Assembly: GCF_015706575.1 (NCBI RefSeq)
Contig: NW_024037056.1
Coordinates: 17,349,405 to 17,413,404, forward strand
Length of the DNA: 64,000 bases
Direction: 5' to 3'
DNA from: Patiria miniata
Lineage: Eukaryota; Echinodermata; Asteroidea; Valvatida; Asterinidae
The notes under the pieces were generated by a model. The model worked only from the letters and a program-made list of their open reading frames with translations, ran no database searches and was not told the origin of the DNA. A program made the translations under genes and the position numbers. Shown here one piece after another: positions 42,701-54,200 of the stretch; the stretch's first letter is position 1; each line of letters starts with the position of its first letter.

Positions 42701-45700
42701 GCCTCCTACATTGAAATGAGCGGGAAGAACTGCGGCAACCAAAGCGTCTTCGCCTTCGGCTCCATCCTGTGCGTGGTCTTCACTATGCTTCAGATCTACT
42801 ACTTCTGGCGATTCTCCAAGTATTGTATCGTCCGCTGGAAGCCCATCGCCAAGTACGTAATGCTGCACATTGAACCGTCCCCCCAAAAAACTCATGTTGT
42901 TAACGGCTACGGCTATTCACCATAGTGTGCCAATGAAAAAACAATAATGCCATGGTCACGAAGTACCCTCAATATTGTGAGGGACGTTACTAATTTGTTA
43001 GGGTTCTTGACTCCTGGTGGGTCAAACAAAAAGCATGTTGCTAACGGCTACGACTATCCACCCAAGTGTGCCAATGACAAAACAACAAAGCCATGGTCAC
43101 GAAGTACCCTCAAAATTGAGTGTGGCTATTAAGGTTCGTGACACCTGATCAGAGGGTCGGGTATTCAAATCCAACTTCCGGCCGTACGTTGTGTCCCTGA
43201 GCAAGTCAAATCACCCCGATTGGCTTCTCTCACAAAGGAGTATGAATGAGTAACGGCATCTGCTGGGCAGTATCTATTGATGGACTGGCATGCCATGAAG
43301 GAGAACAGAAATATTGCCAGTCAAAAAAGTAGCTTTTGTTACAAAAAAAGTATCTACTGTACTTTTGTTGATAGACTTGCGGTCATGCACCTCATGGCAA
43401 CGAATGCAGCACTCTGCGTGCGAACTCTGGTGGAGGAAACGTGGGAGGACTTTTTGTTGGACTATCTCAAGTCTAGCTACGCCAAACATGACGCAGGTAA
43501 GAACTAAAAACGTCGTGTCGCAAAAAGTAACGCGGATATTAATCGCCTGGCCTTCGCAGGTGTTGTGATGGCTGATGGCCGAATTTCGAATAAGCATCCA
43601 TGTCAAGACACTCACTGCTAAGTTACTGAATGACATTGGGGACCTTGCACTTTTTTTTTTATCTTAACCAGAAAAGGCAAAATCCGCCTCTGACCATATA
43701 TTTCAATCTCGCTGATAATGCAACCAATTCACCCAATGTACAAGATAACTGTAGCTCAGAAGCAGGAGCAATACCGAAAGTGAAAGAATTACTTGGTTTT
43801 AGAGACTGAAAGGAAACCCCCCGAGTCTTGAAAAGCAGTGAGTAGCTTGCATACAAATCCTCATGTCGTCCTTGGTGTCATTCTGACCCGGGTCACAAGA
43901 GTGTTCGGTGAGGAAGCTACGCCAACCCGACGATGCTCGAGTCGGGTCTTTTCGTTGACATCTTTTACACCTACTTGCCAGTGAGCCTTTTCCAGTTAAT
44001 TTGAGATCTGCTGTTACCTGTTTGTTGTCAGGATATACCGGGAAGCTTGGCCATCTTGTGTCGGCAGAGGGCGGCAACCTATACGGCAAGTGTAAGTACT
44101 AATAGTAAACTTTATGTATAATAAGCCAGTCCGGCACTCATACTATAACCCACTGATCTCTATATAAAGACTGGATAGCTAATAAAGAGCCGCACAATGT
44201 ACGAATTTGACGCCATATTGATGAGACCGGCTGGTGATCTACAAAGGACAAGTTGTCGTCTTTATAGACAGCTTGATTTCTTTTGTAACGTCGCGGCTCA
44301 CTTGACTTATATTTTGGCCACCACCACTGACCAACTGACCAAGGTTTACTACAATTTTTCTAACGTAGTGGTTACTTTTATAATGCTGCAAATCACTTTT
44401 TCGGCGTTTTTGAAATAATAATCACTACGGAAATGTGTTCCTTTTAGAACATCATAATATGTGTACGTTACCAAAATGCGCGTCAACTGTTGATACAATG
44501 CGCGCGTATTTACGCGTAGATCGTTCGTATTAATACGCGGCCATCTTCGTGAGACCGGGGGCGAATTGGTCAATATGCAAAGTCTACTGTGTGAATGTTG
44601 TATGCATATCCGCTATCCAGTCTTTATATAGAGATAAGTGGGACGAACACTCCAACTGTGCAAGTGAGCATTATGACGATCTTCACATCGACATCAACAC
44701 GGCATGAATGCACATACGTAGTCTATGGCAGCAATGGTAACCGACCCTGCTCTTCTGTCGTGCAAGTTGCAACATAATACATACAACAGCTGTAGAAGTA
44801 GGGCACTTGCTACCTCTCTTTAAAACCATAAGCCAAAAAAAAAAAAGAATGTTACATTTGAACGTTTTGATACTCGAATGCTATTCAATAAAATTAAACC
44901 TTAATTTGCTTAGATTTTAATGGCTGTTGTTTTGTTTTCCTATTTTCCTTCGCAAAAAAGACAACACCACTTACAATGGTACGGGTGGCTACCCTGTGGA
45001 TCCCTGCTACATTGGCAAGACAGCTGACGGTCTAAGCGGTGCTGTGTATAAGGCTTCTGTCTTCCTGTATTCCTTCACCATCGAGTACACCATCATTGCC
45101 GGTGCCATGGCCTACATCATGTGGCAGAACATCGGGCGACGGGTGCACCATCCACACAAGGAGCAAACCCCCCGTCAGTTCAACTTCAGCTTCGAGTGCG
45201 GTCTGCTGGTTGGCGTGCTCTGTACCATGTGTGGTGTCATCATCCTGATCCTTAACATCATCTATCTGGGAGACTACGAGAAGCGAGACCAGAGCTTCAT
45301 GTCCTACCGTGGCTACCGGGTCTTCCTGAATCTTGTCTGCATCATCGCCTGTATAGGCGCCTTTATTGGGATCCACAAAGGCGGCTGGCAGCAGGACCAT
45401 CATTCAGGCCCGGCGCATCGGGTAGACGCGGCGCTGCTGCTCATCTGCGTGGGCGGCAGCCTGCTACAGAGCACCTACACCTTCGTGGCGGCCATCTCCT
45501 CCCTCGGACAGCTGCACGCTGGTCTGGTTTTCTTCGATGACTTCTCGCACATCATCCAGACGGTGCTGCAGTGCGTGCTGATCCTTGACGCCATGCACCG
45601 CAAGCCGCCGGCCGACTTCCGCCATACTCGTACCAAGCAGCTTCTCATGTTCCTGCTGGTGGCCAACATCACTTGGTGGCTGATCAGCACCTACGAGTTG

Positions 45701-45877
45701 AAAGGAGGCTACGACCTGTACGCCTTGGAGAACGGCTTCTACGGAGCCACCACCTGGTATGTCATCGTGCATCTCGCGGCGCCCTTGGAGATCCTCTTCC
45801 GATTCCACTCCACCGCGTGCTTCTTCGAGGTTTGGAATTTGCCAGGCGTGGACGCTAATGCCGGGCACCACCACTAG
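33792..45877 (+). CDS. Otopetrin-like proton channel, seven exons
   Basis: Exons: 33792-33981, 40264-40447, 41123-41385, 42648-42852, 43375-43496, 44032-44091, 44961-45877. All junctions are GT-AG and in phase, giving 646 residues. Twelve hydrophobic segments: five in exons 3-5 (from VWTLLSMMHAMVVVTIVIVL to ..MHLMATNAALCVRTLV) and seven in the last exon (SFTIEYTIIAGAMAYIMW, ..., ending in IVHLAAPLEILFRFHSTACF). MHLMATN..RTL and PLEILFRFHS match otopetrin hallmarks. Otopetrins are dimeric proton-selective channels of plasma or vesicle membranes, used in sour taste, otolith formation and biomineral pH control. The acidic/polar N-terminal about 130 residues are cytosolic and family-variable. Exon 1 is assigned by phase and codon quality alone; transcription could also start at another 5' exon. 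Confidence 0.88.
33982..38100. other. Otopetrin intron 1, first part
   Basis: No further gene seen. A foldback-like pair (TTTGTATAAGCT..CTTCATCAGATGCA at 35804-35841 and TGCATCAGATGAAG..AGCTTATGCAAA at 35901-35942) marks a small MITE. Confidence 0.5.
38117..38398. mobile_element. MITE of the GACCTATCGC family, with a nested insertion
   Basis: Left end ATATCGCGGTAGAATCGCG, right end CTCGCAAACTGCGATAGGTC. GGACGCGGAACGCGC and TCTAAGGGGCG(C/T)GGCTAACTCGC are shared with 40472-40643 and inverted 21069-21233. The element at 38191-38349 lies inside it. Confidence 0.65.
38191..38349. mobile_element. Nested near-perfect palindromic MITE
   Basis: AATAGACCGCTTGCAGACGC at 38191 is mirrored at 38349. 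The two arms pair for about 75 bases (..GTTCGATAAT.GACGCG.. , ..GCGACGCCATGTT.TGGGAC..), leaving only a short AT-rich centre (GTATATATATCC). The relative at 40472-40643 lacks it and so serves as an empty site. Confidence 0.75.
38400..40263. other. Otopetrin intron 1, last part
   Basis: No exon assigned. An open frame at 38784-38999 follows a fair acceptor (TATTACTGCAG) but is out of phase with exon 1. CATAGATATAGAATATTCTA at 38462-38481 is a short palindrome. Confidence 0.45.
40472..40643. mobile_element. MITE, GACCTATCGC family
   Basis: TTAACCTATTGCGTTAGAAT at the left and GGCGATAGGTC at the right. The inside contains GACGCGGAACGCGCAAAAT, as in 21069-21233 (inverted) and 38117-38398. It sits in intron 2 of the otopetrin gene. 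Confidence 0.65.
40960..41070 (-). mobile_element. tRNA-derived SINE fragment
   Basis: The minus strand reads GGGAGTCCGTGGTTATTTCC and then GGCCCGGGTTCGAGTCCCAC, a good B-box, as in the head of a tRNA-derived SINE. An AAT microsatellite lies just beyond (40794-40814). No complete cloverleaf was recognised. Confidence 0.45.
41620..41790. mobile_element. Fragment of the TAAGCACA MITE family
   Basis: Shares ATCATGGAACTGCATGGTAAGCACA-type wording, TTGCTAAGCACAGAAG and GGTTACCAGCCAA with the better-kept copy at 56692-56944. Ends are not clear. Lies in otopetrin intron 3. Confidence 0.5.
42200..42545 (+). mobile_element. Penelope-like retroelement end fragment
   Basis: Plus-strand relative of 7140-7385 (inverted). 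Contains AAAGACAAGTTCGTTTAGAAC, paired CTTATCAGAACTAAA strings, ACTACTTAGCAAAAGTTGAT and CACCACATGGTGTTACCGC. Upstream, the ACAGCCTACTTAAGGAGCAG wording precedes a hammerhead-like motif. No reverse transcriptase is seen. Located in otopetrin intron 3. Confidence 0.6.
42323..42366 (+). ncRNA. Decayed hammerhead ribozyme motif
   Basis: Same 44-base layout as 7319-7362: GTCTC, CTGATCA, hairpin, GAAA, GTT, GAGAC. One core position differs (CTGATCA instead of CTGANGA) and the stem II hairpin is weakened, so it is probably inactive. Confidence 0.5.
42893..43125. repeat. Tandem duplication of about 140 bases
   Basis: 42893-42985 and 43034-43125 share TAACGGCTACG.CTAT, AGTGTGCCAATGA and CCATGGTCACGAAGTACCCT. 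It begins right at the end of otopetrin exon 4 (intron 4). Confidence 0.7.
43131..43297 (+). mobile_element. SINE copy (shared with 55166-55352)
   Basis: Plus-strand order: GATCAGAGGGTCGGGTATTC (B-box like), TTGTGTCCCTGAGCAAGTCA, GGCTTCTCTC, AGGAGTATGAATGAGTA, GATGGACTGGCATGCCATG. The reverse complement of 55166-55352 has the same order. This is the common tRNA-headed SINE layout of invertebrate genomes. Confidence 0.6.
44149..44642. mobile_element. MITE-like element in otopetrin intron 6
   Basis: Inverted ends of about 31 bases: CCCACTGATCTCTATATAAA at the left and, from the right, CCCACTTATCTCTATATAAA, both continuing GACTGGATAGC. The inside is non-coding. No clear target-site duplication. 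Confidence 0.7.
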
Positions 45878-46001
45878 GGGGCGCCCTGATGCTGTGGCCG
45901 CATTTGGTAGGAAATGGAGGGCGAGGCCGCCATGCGTTTCCATGTAACAAGCGATTATTTGAAATATCTTACGAAGGGAATGAACTGCTTACCAACTCTG
46001 C

Positions 46002-46007
46002 AATAAA
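46002..46007 (+). terminator. Otopetrin polyadenylation signal
   Basis: AATAAA about 125 bases past the TAG at 45875-45877, the first such signal downstream. Confidence 0.6.
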
Positions 46008-46276
46008 AAAAGACTAGGCCAATTGCGCTCTTAAGTTGCAAGTGCAGCGATTTTATTGCTCTGTGTACAATGTACAATAATAACAATCATTCAGCAAAAC
46101 ACGTTAATTGTTGCGGACTTGTTCTTTCCATAAATCGATAAGTTAAAATCACCAAACAAATCCCTTGTGGGTTTTTTGGATCGCATGTGTACACAATCCG
46201 TAACCCATACAAGTGATGATCATTACATAAAATGTTAAATCAATTAACAAAATAATAGAAATAAAGCTGATATTAA

Positions 46277-46468
46277 TAGACCGTTACATTAAGGCCCGCC
46301 CACATCGCACGTAGGAAAACAGCACATGCGCCTCTTCAATAACATATTACATATTCAAATTCTACTTGAATATGCATGTCGTACTTTTTGTAGACGCATG
46401 TCGTACATTACTCAAGGCTGTGATTGGTCAAAGCGTCACGGGGTGTGGCTTAATAATGTATCGGTCTA
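46277..46468. mobile_element. MITE with TAGACCG ends
   Basis: Left TAGACCGTTACATTAAGGCC, right (inverted) TAGACCGATACATTATTAAG. Inside it CATGTCGTAC is repeated. No coding capacity. Confidence 0.6.
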
Positions 46469-46501
46469 GTGTCGCTGTTAGGCAAAACAACATTTAAAAA
46501 T

Positions 46502-46846
46502 TCGGTCTCTGGTCAGAACCAAAGTTCCGGAATTGACGCGGCGACGCGGCTTTTTTTTCTTTTTTTTTTTTGCTTTCTTTTTTTCTTCAAGCTTGGATTG
46601 TACAGACAAGGTGGGGTACTTTTTTGCTTTTTTTGGTGTCCTCATGTACATTGTTGTCCTCCATAATTTGCCTTGGTGCTTTCGATCATTTACCTTGGTG
46701 CAATTTGCCATTCCTTAGTGCTCTTTGGTAAAAAAAAAATGAGGAGGTGCGGCAATAGAGGGCGCTGTTGGTTACCGCGGAACATTTTTGGAAAAAAAGA
46801 TTGACGCGCATGATTAAAATCGACGCGCGCGCTGACCAGAGACCGA
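46502..46846. mobile_element. MITE with TCGGTCTCTGGTCAG ends
   Basis: A perfect 15-base inverted repeat at 46502-46516 and 46832-46846. The inside has long T runs and CCTTGGTGC repeats. Apparent frames are low-complexity artefacts. Confidence 0.7.
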
Positions 46847-47318
46847 CTTATTTCTTTTTTTTGGCCTTAGTGTTTGTATATTTCTGCCTTTGCCCTTGCA
46901 TTGCCAAGCAGCTTGCTATCGAGTAGTGAACGCAGACTGTCTTGTACAGGTATTGTTGAAAGTGTATAAACGTTACTTTAATGTAAAAAAAACTGATTTA
47001 ATACATCGCTGACAGTTTAAAGGCGGGAACCTGTCTATACATGTATATGAAAAACTGCATGCATGCTTCCCCTGTATAAAGGAAAATGGCTGGATACCAT
47101 TGTAAAATAAAGTTATACCGCTGGATAACGTTCGTTATACATGTAGCAATGCTATTACACCTTTGCAAAGTGTATGGCATAATATGAAGCCTCGTATCAT
47201 GACATTAATGTATGTTTGTTTTGAAGCAAGATAGATGAATGGTGAGGATTCTGGCAGTGATGTACCAGTTGTGGTTTATTAGAGGTTTATTTGTTTGGTA
47301 TACAATACGTACTCCAGA

Positions 47319-47517
47319 CTGGTCAATTAAGCTCCGCCCCTTGATATTTTAGCCAATCACAACCGTTACTGAGTAACCAAGTTGAAACAAGTCTGCGTGA
47401 ACGTATCTATGACCCGCGCGTATGAGCTCATGCCGCGTGGCATTGAAGAGGCGCGTGGGGCGTGCGCTGCCGATCACGTGCGTATAGTGGGCGGGGCTTA
47501 AATGGATCGGTCCATTG
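47319..47517. mobile_element. MITE related to 33221-33428
   Basis: Right end GGATCGGTCCATTG as in the element at 33221. Left end is diverged (CTGGTCAATTAAGCTCCGCC against, inverted, CAATGGACCGATCCATTTAA..). GGCGGGG near both ends. Confidence 0.55.
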
Positions 47518-47529
47518 TTATGGTAATCT

Positions 47530-49570
47530 TGATTCGACCCCACAGTAGGCGTTTATTGTCATTGCATTGTATATGGTTATATAACGGTTGCATGATTTGA
47601 TGACATACTGGGCGATTCTAAATGGTACGATTGTAATTTTTTTGCCGTAAGCGTCGAGGTGCTGTATCACAGTACAAGTTCATGAATCTGGAAAAAAAAT
47701 ATGAAAAAAAATAAATAAAATGAAAAATAAAAATATAAAAAGACAACGTGCTCAAAAACACGAAAACTGTTGTAACGGAATTTGGAAATTACTTACTTTT
47801 TACTAATTTCCCCCCATACTTCAGTATAAATAGTCTCATTATGTATTGCTAACACTGAATGGAATGTCTAAAATATTTTAATAAATGTAATAAATTCGTA
47901 TTGCTATTGATATAAATAATATTGTGACTGGCAAATATATACATAACATGAATGTGGTCAGCTCTGTGTGGCTTTTTGCGTCATCTTGTTAACAAGTTCA
48001 TCCGGTAAACATTCCAAATTTGAGGGTGTGGAATACGCGTTGCGAAGGCGTCTGAAACAGGTTCAAAGTGTCTTTTGGGTGGGTGAGAAAGACCAGCATT
48101 TTAACACCCAAGGGTTGTTTATGTGGCATTAACAGTATCTTTAAAATAATTCTATAATTAATTCTATAACACACTCGGCAAATACAATGCATTCTATTAC
48201 ATGTACATTACATCATACACTTCACAATAGAGAATATAGAAAAATAGAGTTTCATGCTGTTTAAGTAGGAAGCTATTCAGAAAAAACACTAAATAAATAT
48301 AACATGTACCATCGATATTTACATACGTCCTTACTAGTTAAGTCAATACATTATATACAACTCTTCAATTTTTTCCAAGTTGTTTTTCTGGAAAAATGAG
48401 ACGTAACAGGGCACAAGCCGTTGCAAAGAAAAATGCAAAACCCGAATGAGGCGATTCGATTTTCAGGTTTATTGATATTTGTCATATCTGATAATGTTTA
48501 CTACATATATTTTGAAGAAATAGTATAGCAATTGTGTTTTCAAGGGAAACAAACAATTGTCAGCTTTCATTTTCACGAATACAAACCTCGTAACTTTTAA
48601 GGCCTAATTTTCTAAATATTGTGGGTTTTTTTGGCATTTCCATAGTGCGATCTTAAAAAATGCCATAGCCTGCCAACGGAATGTCCGATTAAAGTGCAAC
48701 AAACGGTATTTTAAGAAGAATTGTATTCTCTTTCCTAATCCTGACCCGCTAAACCTCATTTCGACCAGTGCCCAGTTCTGTCTCATTTTTGCCAGAACGC
48801 CTCACTATGATGTCAGGCTTTGCCGATTTTTTCCCCAGTGGAGTACAGCCTGCCTTTACGCAGGACAGCACATGCTCATGAGCCAGTCTGCCGTCGCCGG
48901 AACGCCCAATTAATCCGAAACCGTACGCCCTGATAATCTCCTGGCTGTGTCCCTTTATAGTCGGCACTAAACATGCATTTCCTGCTCAGATTATTTTGGG
49001 CTTTTTCAACTTCCTGACCTATTTCATCAAGATGCCCCTTTAAACTTTCCGTTTATAAAGCAGATATCCTTTATCATGGATGTTTGGAATGTATTCTTTT
49101 TGAGATTGACAACTTTTATTACAATAGGGTTATGGTATGTGTCCTAGGGCAAGGCACTTTTCACTGATTGATTCTCCACAGCCAGGACATGTGAGGGCAG
49201 AGATAGTTGGTGTGATGCTATACATCCTGGGATGAACTCAAACATTTGAATAGTAGTCAATAGGATGATTCTCAAGTGCAAAGGGTGAGCAGCAATGCTA
49301 GTTACATTAAACATAATTCATTATACAATAAGGCCTATTTACACAGCAATAAATGTTCATTTTCATTCTTCTTTTGTTCAGTACTTTACTACTTCAGTTA
49401 AGTTTAGTCATTCTAGCATTTGTTTGATATGAGTCAATGAGACAGTAGAGTGGTCTGGTGGATTGTTTGCTCGGTCATATTTCTCACCACCAAAACATGG
49501 GTAGTCTTAACTGTAAGGACCGTTCTCATAATATCCTCCTACCATTCATCATCTGCATGTCAGTGGTAAG
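47530..49570. other. Intergenic DNA
   Basis: No supported gene. A 72-codon minus-strand frame at 48749-48967 has fairly even composition but no recognised domain or splice signals. Confidence 0.45.
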
Positions 49571-49582
49571 GCAAAAAAAAAA

Positions 49583-49735
49583 AGTTCTGCTTCCGGTTAC
49601 ATGGCATCCGAAAATAGTGTAGGTATGTAGGGAATTTCGTTTGATGGTTTTGGGTGTTTTTGTTCTCATTTTCCCCATGTAAAATAGGGTAGTGGCTGTC
49701 AGAAAAGGGTAGGGAGTGTAACCGGAAGCAGAACT
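49583..49735. mobile_element. Small MITE, 19-base perfect inverted ends
   Basis: AGTTCTGCTTCCGGTTACA at 49583-49601 and its exact complement at 49717-49735. An A run precedes it. Confidence 0.75.
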
Positions 49736-50369
49736 ATTTGTTGGCCTCGTGCAGGACGCTGTACTTCAAATGATTCACTTCAATTAGTTTCCCAGTAATT
49801 TAGTCAAATTTAATGTCCTTCATTTTTCACTGACCCCAAACTACCACACTCTTGAAGGCCTCCAGATCTTTTGTACAAGCCGTGGCTTTAAATGGGTCAT
49901 TCGATATCTACATTCTTAAAAATCACATCTGACGACGATGAAAATATAAACTTTAAGAGACTATTCTACACATGAATGTATCTTAAATCACATATTAACC
50001 ATCTTTTTTTTTTTATTAAATATTAAATTCTCTACTATAATTCATGTGCTGATTCTCTACAACTAGAAATCCATCTCATCAATTACAGACTGACAGGTGT
50101 TTTCGACATTCCCTTGGTGCAAAGGTTTCATATTCCATGCTGCAAACCTCCCATTTTCTGTAAAATGAAAAAAAAAAAATATTATTTAAACCCTGCATGC
50201 CAGCGCAAGTTTCCAATTTACATCCAGCCATGGAGTGTTACGGAAAAGAGATGTGCATAAGCATACCCAGGAGAAAAAGCCCCCCAAAATAATACTATCA
50301 ATAATCATTTCTCGGGTAAATAAAGCTAAAAGCACAAGCAGATAACGGACGAGAACAAAATCACCTTCA

Positions 50370-51230
50370 AACAAACCATATAGCAAAGATATAACATGAT
50401 TTTAGATACTAAATTTTAACAACTTAGCAAGTCATGGAGATCGGAGTTGTCTGCCATGCAAATACAACCCCTAAGCGACTTGTCATAAAAGAAATAACGT
50501 GCAGATACTATAACATGGCTTTCAGATTTATACCAAATATCATGCAGATACCACGGGTCTGAAAGCGAATTACGTGCTACTATTGCCTACTCTACCAGGC
50601 CTATCAACTAAAGCAACACACTATTTCTTAGAGGGCTTTTATTGTGAAATAGATATCACGCAGATAATAGCTGTGCGAGGTCGCAATATAGCAAATATAA
50701 TGCAGATATACTAAAACATATGAAACCAAATTGTATGCATAGTCTAGTTCTAAAAGCTGTTAGATATCAAATACCATACACATTATAAGTATTTTGTCAA
50801 ATAAGCAAATACCATGATACTAGATCACAATCGCATGCCACATCAACGAAGTGAGCTTCAGGAGCCCTTTAACATTATAGTCAATACCATGCAAATCCTA
50901 ATACTGGGAGGCCTATCAAATTAAGAAATAGCACGGAAATACTTGCCGTTTAGAAGCTTGTTTCATAAAGCAAAAGTCATGCAAATAATAATATACTGAG
51001 AAGCTTCTCGCATGAAGCAAATATCTCGCATATAATTACTAGAAGCATGTCTAATGAATTACACACCACGCACCATGCACTTATTCTAATTGCCAAATTA
51101 GTGAAATACCACAAAGATACTAAATCAGACATGCCTCTCAAAATGAGGCAAATATCATGCAAAATAATAAAAGATAAGAAAAGATTAAAAGAAAATACCA
51201 CAAAAATACTTGTAACTGTGAGAGGCCTGA
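50370..51230. repeat. Degenerate tandem array, about 60-75 base period
   Basis: Variants of AAGCAAATACCATGCAGATA, then a TACTGAGAGGCCT.TCAAAT-like string, recur about a dozen times (for example near 50543, 50696, 50890, 50985, 51165, 51215). Strongly diverged. It lies just past the stop of the adhesion GPCR gene and may be within its 3' UTR. Confidence 0.5.
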
Positions 51231-51243
51231 GAAAAAATGTCTA

Positions 51244-54200
51244 CTAACTCTGAAAACTCTTTTTCTCGATGGTCGGACAAGTTTTCCCGGCATCCTTCTC
51301 TGTGTCTTTCTCGACTCCGTTGGAGGAGGTCGACATCATGAGATCAAATGACACCTGCGGTGTGACACGGCGTTTGAATCGGCGCCGGAAGCGACCGAAT
51401 GCTTGTTTGACCTTCGACATGCAACATAACCGGGCACGTGGGTCGAAACGGTCGGTTGGCGTGAAAAAAAGGTGAAGAGTAATTGGAAGAGAAGAAGTGA
51501 CCAATTGAAAAGTTGTCCTTAAAATGTTGCATGTATGCACGTTTCGGATTATAAACCTTTGTGGTACCGGAAGCGTATTTTTTTTGCAGCATACATCGTA
51601 TTTTAAACAATCACATAAGTGGTGACATGTAAACTGCTTTATACGCGTAAAATAACACGCGAAAGGTTGTGTTTGTGTTTTCCGTCGCTTGCCCGTTCAT
51701 ATGACGTCACACGACACATGGTAATTTACTCATCAGGTGTGCATGCACCTAGCTAGGGCAAATGTGTAGAGACATGACGTAGGTGTGTAGGTCTAACTTC
51801 AAACAATTATGGCGGAGAGTCAGGATTCAATATGACATTTGTTGGACTACGTGAACGCAGAGCCTTTCTAAAGAGCAACTGATGACCTCATGATGCTGAC
51901 AATTGGTAAATTGGTTACCGATTTAGATCTTACTTATGTTAATGGTGTATTGATAAGAACTCACCTCTTCCGTGTTCAGACAGTATAAGAAAAAGACGAG
52001 CACGCCCTGTAGGGTGACACAATAAGGAAGTCATGTTACATGGGACATTGTGTATTTTACAGACTGGGAAAGGCAAGCAGGTTCCATAACACCGAAGAAT
52101 CGAAATAGATTGAGATACAAAACGGAAATTGCAATGTCAAAACAATACAACAAATACCAGCGTTTTTCTTACTGACCGACCACCGAGCTTGTATGCCACG
52201 GTCGGTTTGAATTCAAAACTGCAGCGGAAAGGTATCTATTTATATTCAGTGATAATAGAAGTACCAAGCGTCTACTCGTGTTCGCGGGTCACTCAAGAAC
52301 AGGGTTTTAAATTCGCCCCATGAGTCGGTAGATACGTTTTGTCTGCGAAGGTTGAAACCAATAAGGAAAGATTTCCATATCTGGCCATCACTAATTTCCC
52401 CTTCAGTGACCTATCAGCCATCAGAAAGTGATAACATGTCCTAAAAGGTCAAAATGAGCAAGGAAAATATTGGTATTTATTGAGAATAAATTTCCAGACC
52501 AATCTCAGTCATACTAGAGTTTGTGCACATGATGACAATTAAGTGATGGCCAGATATGGGAATCTTTCCACTAATTATACCTGCGAAATTGCATAAACTG
52601 TTGAATTACCTGTGATGAGTTCAGAATGACGAAGAGATAGTAGAAGATGAGGTTGACGCCATCGGCTGCATTGACCCCGAGTCCAAACAGCCAGGTGTAT
52701 CCCATGAGTGGCTGAACGATCAACAGCGCCCTCACTACAACCCTAGGGGTCAAAGGTCAAACTGGCTCGTTCAACAGCTTGTTTTAATAATAATAATAAT
52801 TAATTCTTATATAGCGCATTACATACGAAATCTCAATGCGCTTTACAGGAAGTTATTACAATACTTGTTTTAACTTAATGATCGCAAACGTGTTTCCTTA
52901 TCTACTTTTCTAAGCAGATGTTACCCTTGAAAGTATGGGATTTCATTGCGCAATTTGTACAAATGAGACTTTTCGCAGAGTCCATCCCATAGAATTCAGC
53001 AAGTTTGGGTTTATAGCAATTTAAGCTATGTCAAGACGTAATATTTCAGTGTCAGATCTAAGGGGTGGGGTTAGAAACAACACCCCCCCCCCTTCAGTCG
53101 CTGACTTATGTTATGATACCAGTAAAATGGGGCCAAAAATATTAAATATATGCTACAAGTATTTATGTATTTCGGTTTTTTTTAACTCTCTCTGAAAAAA
53201 AAAATTGCTCTATCTACTGAAACAGACGTCGACGTGTTATTTTATTTATCACCTTATTTTGTCGAATTCTGTCCTACTTTTCACAACTTTCAGTTTCACC
53301 AGCGACTCCAACACGAAGATCAAAGAGATCAGGTTGACCTATAATCCGATATCCAGCAAAATTAATTATGAATTCATTAATCATCTTAATGTGGATTAAA
53401 CAAGAAAAATATAAGCAAAGTTCAACCTGCTTTTAAAATGTAGGAGACAGAATGAATTCAATTGGCACATTTATATGTTGGAAATACACCAACTCATGTT
53501 TTCATTATGAAATAATATTTGCGTTAAATTAACACAGCAATGTACACGAAAGGCAAACAGCTATCCTTTTCCATGATAAGTTCAAAATTTGCGCTCGCTG
53601 GATTATATCAGAATCAAAAGCACTCCTTTCGTTTGAAATTTAACATTGTCTTACCGCGACAACGAAGATGACTGGGGCAATAAATGCCCAGGTGGTGTTC
53701 CCCATTAGCCAGCATCTACGAGACAAAGAAATCGTTACATCATTGGCTTTTGCTGTAATTTTCAGAAATGAACTATTTGAGAGGTTAGTATAATAGATCA
53801 ATTATTGTTACACTGACATTTTTGCAGTTTTGTGTTCGAAAAGGTTGGAAAAACCAAGAAAAACAAAAATGTTCAAGTAGTCTGGTTCCCTGACTCCACA
53901 AAAGATAAAATGGATCAATTTATAGATGATGGAAAATTGTAAGGCAAGGGAAACAGTCTAGCAGGCCTGCACCCATTCATGAACATGTAACCAATAGCAA
54001 ACAACATTTGGACTGAACAAATGGTAAATTTGGAGCAGTAGTTGAAAAATAGTTAGGTTTTTCCAACGCTGGTCGGCCGACCATCGTTGGAAATGTTTAC
54101 AAAAATACCATTTTCTTGAAAATGACTTTACACCAGGTGCCATAATTTTACAAGATGCTTGAGACTGTCATTTACCAACATCCTAGTAAGGTATTTCGTA

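Noticed and set aside
46533-46718. Hydrophobic Phe-rich frames
   Set aside because: Low-complexity T runs inside a MITE (46502-46846).
48749-48967. 72-codon minus-strand frame with fairly normal composition
   Set aside because: No domain recognised and no flanking splice sites; possibly a repeat fragment.
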